DNA of 64,000 bases from Enterocola sp045612225. Its GTDB lineage: Bacteria; Bacteroidota; Bacteroidia; Bacteroidales; Paludibacteraceae. The DNA lies in NCBI GenBank assembly GCA_045612225.1, contig JAZKYP010000013.1:110813-174812 (forward strand), written 5' to 3'. This document shows positions 59,376-64,000 of the stretch, piece after piece. How positions within the stretch are numbered: position 1 is the stretch's first letter; every line of letters begins with the position of its first letter. Position numbers and translations under genes: made by a program. The notes under the pieces were generated by a model. That model worked only from the letters and a program-made list of their open reading frames with translations. It made no database searches and was not told the origin of the DNA.

Positions 59376-59987
59376 TTACTTTCTACCAAAGTCTGCTGGA
59401 ATTTCGCCCCACGCTTTGGTATCCCACTTGTAAATTTTAGTAGTATATTTATTTTCTCTTAGCCACTTTTCTGCTGCTTCTATGCGAGCAAACACCTCAG
59501 CATTGTTTGCAGTGCGTTCAAGTTTTGTCTTGCATTGTTTGGCTTTAATCCAAGATATCGCAGTAATACTATCTGAATAAATCGGCCAATCTGAATTTTG
59601 CTTTTTAAGCAGTGCAAGACCATGCACAATGGCAAGAAACTCACCTATATTGTTTGTGGCTTCTTTATATACTCCTTGTAGGAATAATTGTTGTCCGTTA
59701 TAGACATTTACCCCACGATACTCCATATCGCCAGGATTTCCACTACAAGCTGCATCCACCGCAATGCTATTTTTAATAAAAGGAGGAGTTGGAGAATTTT
59801 TTACGTCAGTCTTTTTATCTTTATTTATTGCAGCATAATATGAGTGCATAAAAGCCTCCTCTGCCTCTTCACGAGTCTTAAACGACTTATATTGAGCACC
59901 TTTATAGTCTTCTATCTGAGGTTTACACTCCTCCCAACTAGTAAAGATACCCGTTTCTCTACCTTGCCAAACGACGTAAAATTTCAT
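59376..59987 (-). CDS. Viroplasmin-domain ribonuclease H
   Basis: The 203-residue protein has an N-terminal caulimovirus viroplasmin-type domain ('KFYVVWQGRETGIFTSWEEC', 'YKSFKTREEAEEAF') that binds RNA/DNA hybrids. An RNase HI domain follows with the catalytic acids in 'IAVDAACSGNPGDMEYRG' (Asp), 'ATNNIGEFLAIVHGLAL' (Glu) and 'IYSDSITAISWI' (Asp). It cleaves RNA in RNA-DNA hybrids. This two-domain form is common in Bacteroidota. Confidence 0.93.
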   Translation of the reverse strand: MKFYVVWQGRETGIFTSWEECKPQIEDYKGAQYKSFKTREEAEEAFMHSYYAAINKDKKTDVKNSPTPPFIKNSIAVDAACSGNPGDMEYRGVNVYNGQQLFLQGVYKEATNNIGEFLAIVHGLALLKKQNSDWPIYSDSITAISWIKAKQCKTKLERTANNAEVFARIEAAEKWLRENKYTTKIYKWDTKAWGEIPADFGRK

Positions 59988-60003
59988 TGTGTAGAATTAA
60001 AGA

Positions 60004-60023
60004 AGGGCGGCAAATACCGCCCT
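60004..60023 (-). terminator. Hairpin after mscL
   Basis: AGGGCGG and CCGCCCT form a perfect 7-bp stem with a 6-nt loop, followed on the minus strand by TTCTTTAATT. It lies 24 nt after the mscL stop. Confidence 0.6.
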
Positions 60024-60046
60024 AAATAATTTATTTGAGAATTCTA

Positions 60047-60499
60047 TTATTTTTTTGCTTTTAGTAGATCGCGAATCTCAGCAAGAAGAAGTTCTTCTTT
60101 TGTTGGTTCTGGTTCTGGAGCAGGTGCTGGAGCTGGAGCTGGTTCAGCAGCTTTTTCTTCTTCTTTTTTGCGGTTTAAGTTACCAATGATGCGGATAACT
60201 GTAAAGATAGAAAGCGCAATGATAAGGAAGTCGAAAGTTACTTGTAGGAAGTTACCATAGTTTAGAGTTGCAGCTGCAATTTCTTTACCTGCTTCTGTAG
60301 TATAAGCTTCACGGATAACCCATTTAAGTTCTGTAAAGTTTACACCACCTACTGCTAAACCGATAAGAGGCATAATAACGTCATTTACTAAAGAAGTAAC
60401 GATTTTACCGAATGCACCACCGATGATAACACCGACAGCCATATCAACTACGTTGCCTTTCATTGCAAAGGCTTTAAAATCTTGAATAAACTTTTTCAT
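60047..60499 (-). CDS. mscL: Large-conductance mechanosensitive channel
   Basis: The 150-residue protein begins 'MKKFIQDFKAFAMKGNVVDM' and has 'AVGVIIGGAFGKIVTSLVND' (first membrane helix and pore), a periplasmic loop and 'NFLQVTFDFLIIALSIFTVI' (second helix), the MscL core. The C-terminal linker is Pro/Ala/Glu-rich (EPAPAPAPAPEPEP), then a helical bundle. It opens as a safety valve under membrane tension from hypo-osmotic shock. Length is slightly above average owing to the linker. Confidence 0.95.
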   Translation of the reverse strand: MKKFIQDFKAFAMKGNVVDMAVGVIIGGAFGKIVTSLVNDVIMPLIGLAVGGVNFTELKWVIREAYTTEAGKEIAAATLNYGNFLQVTFDFLIIALSIFTVIRIIGNLNRKKEEEKAAEPAPAPAPAPEPEPTKEELLLAEIRDLLKAKK

Positions 60500-60530
60500 A
60501 TTCTATAAATTGTTAAATAAATTTAAAGCA

Positions 60531-60538
60531 CAAAGATA
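60531..60538 (-). promoter_or_regulatory. -7 box of mscL
   Basis: Minus strand TATCTTTG, 31 nt before the mscL ATG. The box borders a 43-nt sequence duplicated at 60617-60659. Confidence 0.5.
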
Positions 60539-60659
60539 ATAAAAACGAGCGAAAAAAGAATAAGCTTGCTTATTTTTTTCAAGCGAGTGCCCATATCTTC
60601 GACGCGAAGCGTCAGTGATAATAAAAACGAGCGAAAAAAGAATAAGCTTGCTTATTTTT
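60535..60659. repeat. 43-nt direct repeat pair upstream of mscL
   Basis: 60535-60577 and 60617-60659 are the same 43 nt (GATAATAAAAACGAGCG ... AAGCTTGCTTATTTTT), 82 bp apart. Each holds an AATAAGC/GCTTATT hairpin. In the second copy the promoter box is not retained. Confidence 0.75.
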
Positions 60660-60671
60660 AATACTGAAAAA

Positions 60672-60702
60672 TTTGTTCTATCAAGAAAAATACATACTTT
60701 TG
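60672..60702 (+). promoter_or_regulatory. sigma-ABfr promoter of the ATPase/STAS-like pair
   Basis: TTTG (60672-60675), 19-nt spacer, TACTTTTG (60695-60702); ATG at 60733. Confidence 0.6.
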
Positions 60703-60732
60703 CTAATGTTAACCTTTTAATTACTTTTTCTT

Positions 60733-61386
60733 ATGAACATAGACGGATTATTAAAAAAATATTTTTCAAACTCAAACATTTCACCATCAATTGAAGTATT
60801 TGATAAAGATTCTATACACCCTGTATATACTGACATCGTAAATTTATTAAAATCCTATCCTGATATAGAATTAAGTTTGTTACAAGCACTTAGTTATTGT
60901 TTTTACGAGGTCCTTGATAATGTTTTAACGCATTCTGAGAAGTTATGTGGCACTGTTATCATGAGATACCAACCAAGTGAAAACATTATTCAAGTTTTAG
61001 TAGCTGATGATGGAATAGGCGTACACAAATCTCTTACTGCCAATCCAAACTATAATTCAATGAGCGAAGAAGAAGCAATTGCTTCTTGTATAAATGATAA
61101 GGTTACTGATGGTAAAGGTATGGGATTTGGGCTTTACTGCACTTCTAGGCTAATTAAGAATGCTGGTATTAAATTAGAAATACATTCTTGCAAAAGCGTG
61201 ATGTCATACAACGGAGAATTTACTCATGTATATACAGATGAACATTGGCAAGGAACTATTGTTTACTTTGAACTACATTCAAACAAGGATATAGACCCAA
61301 ATGATGTAGTAGAAAATAGAACTAATTGTGTAGAACAATTCGATGATGAATTTATTAGCACAGACGAGTTTGATAATTTATGGTAA
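60733..61386 (+). CDS. GHKL/HATPase_c ATP-binding protein
   Basis: The 217-residue soluble protein has a histidine-kinase-type ATPase domain without a phospho-acceptor His domain: N box 'CFYEVLDNVLTHSEKLCG' (Asn), G1 'VLVADDGIGVHKSL' (DxGxG) and G2 'GKGMGFGLYCTSRLIKNAG'. The C-terminal ~30 residues are acidic. This resembles anti-sigma-factor-type (SpoIIAB/RsbW-like) regulators or MutL-like ATPases. It is paired with a STAS-like gene 14 nt downstream, as in partner-switch modules. Confidence 0.85.
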   Translation: MNIDGLLKKYFSNSNISPSIEVFDKDSIHPVYTDIVNLLKSYPDIELSLLQALSYCFYEVLDNVLTHSEKLCGTVIMRYQPSENIIQVLVADDGIGVHKSLTANPNYNSMSEEEAIASCINDKVTDGKGMGFGLYCTSRLIKNAGIKLEIHSCKSVMSYNGEFTHVYTDEHWQGTIVYFELHSNKDIDPNDVVENRTNCVEQFDDEFISTDEFDNLW

Positions 61387-61392
61387 AGGAGG
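61385..61392 (+). promoter_or_regulatory. Strong Shine-Dalgarno site, unusual here
   Basis: AAAGGAGG lies 8 nt before the ATG at 61401 and decides that start over an earlier ATG at 61380. Almost no other gene in the window has such a site. Confidence 0.65.
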
Positions 61393-61400
61393 CAAATAAA

Positions 61401-61688
61401 ATGGAAACAATATTCAAATTTAGCAATATAGGAGAAAATCTTGGCACTAGAATGCTTGGCGAAAAGGTTCGTAATGAACTTCTTCCTCTTATTCAAAACA
61501 ACGACAAGGTTATTCTTGATTTTTCTGGAGTAGATGTTGTGTCGAACTCCTTTGCAGATGAATGCTTGGCGAAACTACTTTTAAGTATGACATTTGAAGA
61601 ACTTAAACAAAAAACCACCTTTGTATCTGTAAATGATTTTGCCCGAAAAAACATCGCCATCGCCTTTAAGCGAAGACTAAATCCGTGA
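61401..61688 (+). CDS. STAS-like (DUF4325) protein
   Basis: The 95-residue protein has 'METIFKFSNIGENLGTRMLG', 'DKVILDFSGVDVVSNSFADE' and 'CLAKLLLSMTFEELKQKTTF', matching the STAS-like DUF4325 family; the 'DFSGVDVVSNSFADE' segment is the counterpart of the phospho-Ser loop of anti-sigma antagonists. The start at 61401 is chosen because of the Shine-Dalgarno site. With the ATPase upstream it likely forms a partner-switch-like pair; the target is unknown. Confidence 0.85.
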   Translation: METIFKFSNIGENLGTRMLGEKVRNELLPLIQNNDKVILDFSGVDVVSNSFADECLAKLLLSMTFEELKQKTTFVSVNDFARKNIAIAFKRRLNP

Positions 61689-61746
61689 GGACCCCACATA
61701 AACAACACTGCGAACGCCTAACTCCTGTTGAACTCAAGAGTTTACA

Positions 61747-61754
61747 CAAAGATA
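61747..61754 (-). promoter_or_regulatory. -7 box antisense to the STAS-like gene
   Basis: Minus strand TATCTTTG within AAAAATCTTATCTTTGTG, almost the same 18 bases as at the ORF6N promoter. A transcript would run leftward into the 3' end of the STAS-like gene. Confidence 0.4.
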
Positions 61755-61775
61755 AGATTTTTGAATAAACAAAAA

Positions 61776-61812
61776 AAGAAGCTGACTAAAGTCAGTTTTT
61801 AGTCAGCTTCTT
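61776..61812. terminator. Bidirectional terminator
   Basis: AAGAAGCTGACTAAA (61776-61790) pairs perfectly over 15 bp with TTTAGTCAGCTTCTT (61798-61812); A-rich sequence on the left gives a T run for minus-strand transcripts. It separates the convergent STAS-like gene and the 61838-63910 gene. Confidence 0.8.
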
Positions 61813-61837
61813 GATACTAATATTATTAAGTTACTAA

Positions 61838-63910
61838 TTATTCTGTAGGTAAACAATAATACCACTCATACCAATCAGAATCTGTAAGGTCTATAAAAAT
61901 TTCTGTTTCATCACCAAGAGTAAAATTATCTGATCTTTTCCATTTATACTCATCTTCGTTAAATACATAAATTTCATTCGTCCAACCACCTTCTGTGCTG
62001 TCAAATTTAAATTGCATACCTGGCGTAGCATTTTCAATAGTATATCTATAGGTAGTGTCATTTATTTTTTCCATAGGTATAGCTTCATTCCAACCAGAAG
62101 CAGGGAAACCACCAGTAATAGCCACATCTGTACCTGTAGGACCACAGTAGTTAGTTTTAAGAGTTACAGTATAAGATACTGTTTCTGCACATGGAGAAAT
62201 GAAATCGATAACTTTGAAAGCTAGAACTTTACCGCCTGCATTCTGAAGCATCATTAGATTGTTGATGTTACCACCATCAGCACCATCTGCTACATATTCT
62301 GCAGCGTCATCTAAGAATTCATAGCCTTGTTTTGATTCGTATGTCCAGCTACCGTTAGCACGAATTTTAAAGTTTGTTTGAGTTTCATCCAATGCTGGAA
62401 CTGTAATTTGAAACCAAGTTTTTGTACCTTCAACGCGAGAGAATTGCATTTCTGGGGTATCTGTCCAAATAGCATCAATTCCCATTAAATATAAATCGAA
62501 ATCATCACAAGTAGCATTTTCAATTTGGAATAAAAGGGTAGTATAATCTTCGTCTGGATTTTCTATTTTTGGAATATCACCATCATTATTACTTCCTATT
62601 TCTTTCCATTGAGCATAAAGTGTCATATTAGAAGAAATGAAAATTTCTTGTCCGTCGGCATAAGATATACCACTACCATCTGGTTTTGTATTCCAACCTA
62701 CAAACTCATATTCAGCATCCCAATGCCAAAATTCATTTTTAGGTAGTTTCATCCATTGTTCTTTACTATTTTCTTTTACCTCAATGTCTTTCATATTTCC
62801 ATTACCACCATTTCTATCAAATTTTAAAGTATATGTTTCGTACCATTGAGCATAAAGAGTTATATCTGATGACACTGAAAATTTATCTGTATCCATATAA
62901 GTTTTACCACTGCCATCTGCCTCTGTATTCCAACAAACAAAGTCTTGCTCGGCGTGAGTAAATCTATTAGTAGGTATAGTAAATAGTTCTGCATAATCTG
63001 CATCTACAGATGACATATTTCCTCTACCACCATTTGCGTTAAATGTAATAGTATGTACCTTTTTGCTTGGTAAAACAGCTCTTACACTTTGAGCATAAAT
63101 ACGTGGCATAGGCATTCCATCTCCTTCTCCTAATATATATTCTTCTGGAGTACCTTCACCCATCTGCATAGATGAAGAGAACACATAACTCAAGTAACCA
63201 TTCAATTCACTATCATCCAAAATTTCAGATGACCAATACAATCCTTCCTTGCCAATTCCATCTTGTGAATCACAAAAATAGGCTCCTGACATAGGTAAAA
63301 TAATGCTTTGGTTATTTTTAATGCTAGTAAATCTATAATATTCTTTGCCATTTTTTTGTATATTATCAATAATACAATTCATAACAAGTTCTTCAAGTTC
63401 TTTTAAAGTTGGCATACGCCAATCACCACCCCAGTTGGCACGAGCAGCATCATCTTCATATTCTAAAACTGTTTTTTTGTCTTTTTCTGAATATTTTTTT
63501 ATTCCCTCAACTAATATGTTGATATCAAAATTATTATTTAAATCTAAAGATTCACCTTCATACAATTTATAGTCTGATACCTTATACGTGGTTGTTCTTG
63601 GCGTAGTTTCTCCCCAGCAGAAATAATATCCATAATCGACTGCAGAAGTTGCACCCACATTCATGGTTGCCCATAGCGTGCCACTAGGTAAACCTAAATC
63701 TACATATTCATGACCGTTAGCATTAGGGATATAAGGTTTATCAGGATTCTCTGGTTGTTCATTATTACCTTCAAAACCAATACTATCTACTTCTGTAGCT
63801 AACAATTCTATAGTACTACCATCTGCCTTGTAAACTATAAATTTAATCTGTGCCATGGCAAGAAGTGTTACCATAAGCATTGAAACAATTAATAAAGTAA
63901 ACTTTTTCAT
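61838..63910 (-). CDS. Secreted multidomain protein with FISUMP and InlB B-type repeats
   Basis: The 690-residue protein has a signal peptide (MKKFTLLIVSMLMVTLLAMAQ) and a short module 'FIVYKADGSTIELLATEVDS', the same kind as in the DUF4465 protein. A FISUMP-type domain follows ('EYVDLGLPSGTLWATMNVGA', 'GGDWRMPTLKELEELV'). Then come two Listeria/Bacteroides InlB B-repeats ('ITFNANGGRGNMSSVDADYA ... YAQW' and 'LKFDRNGGNGNMKDIEVKEN ... YAQW') and C-terminal beta-sandwich domains, the last like a starch-binding module ('VAITGGFPASGWNEAIPMEK'). It is probably a surface adhesin or glycan-binding protein. It follows directly on the sorting-tail gene at the right edge. Confidence 0.85.
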   Translation of the reverse strand: MKKFTLLIVSMLMVTLLAMAQIKFIVYKADGSTIELLATEVDSIGFEGNNEQPENPDKPYIPNANGHEYVDLGLPSGTLWATMNVGATSAVDYGYYFCWGETTPRTTTYKVSDYKLYEGESLDLNNNFDINILVEGIKKYSEKDKKTVLEYEDDAARANWGGDWRMPTLKELEELVMNCIIDNIQKNGKEYYRFTSIKNNQSIILPMSGAYFCDSQDGIGKEGLYWSSEILDDSELNGYLSYVFSSSMQMGEGTPEEYILGEGDGMPMPRIYAQSVRAVLPSKKVHTITFNANGGRGNMSSVDADYAELFTIPTNRFTHAEQDFVCWNTEADGSGKTYMDTDKFSVSSDITLYAQWYETYTLKFDRNGGNGNMKDIEVKENSKEQWMKLPKNEFWHWDAEYEFVGWNTKPDGSGISYADGQEIFISSNMTLYAQWKEIGSNNDGDIPKIENPDEDYTTLLFQIENATCDDFDLYLMGIDAIWTDTPEMQFSRVEGTKTWFQITVPALDETQTNFKIRANGSWTYESKQGYEFLDDAAEYVADGADGGNINNLMMLQNAGGKVLAFKVIDFISPCAETVSYTVTLKTNYCGPTGTDVAITGGFPASGWNEAIPMEKINDTTYRYTIENATPGMQFKFDSTEGGWTNEIYVFNEDEYKWKRSDNFTLGDETEIFIDLTDSDWYEWYYCLPTE

Positions 63911-63917
63911 AAGCTAT

Positions 63918-64000
63918 TATTTTTTAATGAATTTTACGTATTGGTTATTGATGCGAAGAATATATGTACCCTGATTAAGTGAAGTTACATCTATTTCTGT
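63918..64000 (-). CDS. 3' end of a sorting-tail protein gene, continues beyond window
   Basis: The last 27 codons of a minus-strand gene are visible, ending 'EIDVTSLNQGTYILRINNQY', then VKFIKK and TAA at 63918. This is the end of a type A T9SS sorting domain and closely resembles the tail of the 22657-23124 protein (LPNGTYLLKLNNQ...KFIKH). It stops 7 nt before the start of the FISUMP/InlB-repeat gene, repeating the order 'sorting-tail gene then DGS-module gene' seen in the B12 operon. Confidence 0.75.

Noticed and set aside
1..64000. CRISPR arrays and tRNA or rRNA genes
   Set aside because: No regularly spaced repeats and no tRNA T-arm or rRNA-like sequence were recognised in the intergenic regions.

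Overview
The window is AT-rich chromosomal DNA from a member of the Bacteroidales (Bacteroidota). Five things point there. Promoters repeatedly match the Bacteroidota sigma-ABfr pattern (TTTG, about 19-20 nt, TAnnTTTG). Ribosome binding sites are nearly absent. A type IX secretion sorting tail is present. The vitamin B12 operon is of the BtuB/BtuG type under a cobalamin riboswitch. Families typical of the phylum are found (DUF4290, DUF4465, LptD_2-like, pRiA4b ORF-3-like). Genus cannot be assigned from sequence reading alone. Both edges cut genes: an MBOAT O-acyltransferase on the left and a sorting-tail protein on the right.

Layout. 1-2400: MBOAT acyltransferase, a lipid kinase and a small regulator-like gene. 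2747-14978: a seven-gene minus-strand accessory operon. In transcription order it encodes a large zinc-ribbon/SPFH coiled-coil protein, a TerB-like helical protein, a protein with the His/Cys dyad layout of clan CD (gingipain/caspase-type) peptidases, an SPFH-GYF protein, a TerB-like/zinc-ribbon membrane protein, a GIY-YIG nuclease and a DUF4011-type SF1 helicase with a C-terminal nuclease-like domain. This is the best candidate for an undescribed system. 15.3-17.5 kb: a small repeat-rich island with an ORF6N gene, an ORF6N remnant, palindromic elements inside coding sequence, and a 39-nt direct repeat on each side. 17.5-23.6 kb: a B12 acquisition operon (sorting-tail protein, DUF4465, lipoprotein, BtuG-like propeller, BtuB) behind a cobalamin riboswitch. 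24.9-35.5 kb: a ten-gene minus-strand signalling operon with five FHA proteins, two Ser/Thr kinases (one fused to an FGE/SUMF1 domain), a PP2C phosphatase, a transmembrane vWA-FHA protein and periplasmic coiled-coil proteins. It is preceded by a roughly 275-nt, apparently structured RNA ending in a terminator, which may be its leader.

35.8-64 kb is mostly housekeeping. It holds a DUF4143-type ATPase behind duplicated operator-like repeats, a paaK-ACT-antiporter-surE-lpxB operon, tsaB-DUF4290-murA, tilS, a TetR regulator, slyD-aroC-lipid kinase, lptD, an amidase with an MCE protein, dnaA-pRiA4b-miaA and downstream genes, RNase H, mscL, an ATPase/STAS-like pair, and a secreted repeat protein.

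How the genes may work together (inference). In the SPFH operon, a proline-binding GYF domain sits beside three proteins carrying PQMP-type low-complexity segments, which suggests one membrane-associated assembly coupled to a protease and to DNA-processing enzymes. In the FHA operon, kinases would write, PP2C would erase and FHA domains would read phospho-threonine marks, with several members crossing the inner membrane. Its vWA/PP2C/kinase core resembles the published TerY-P triad.
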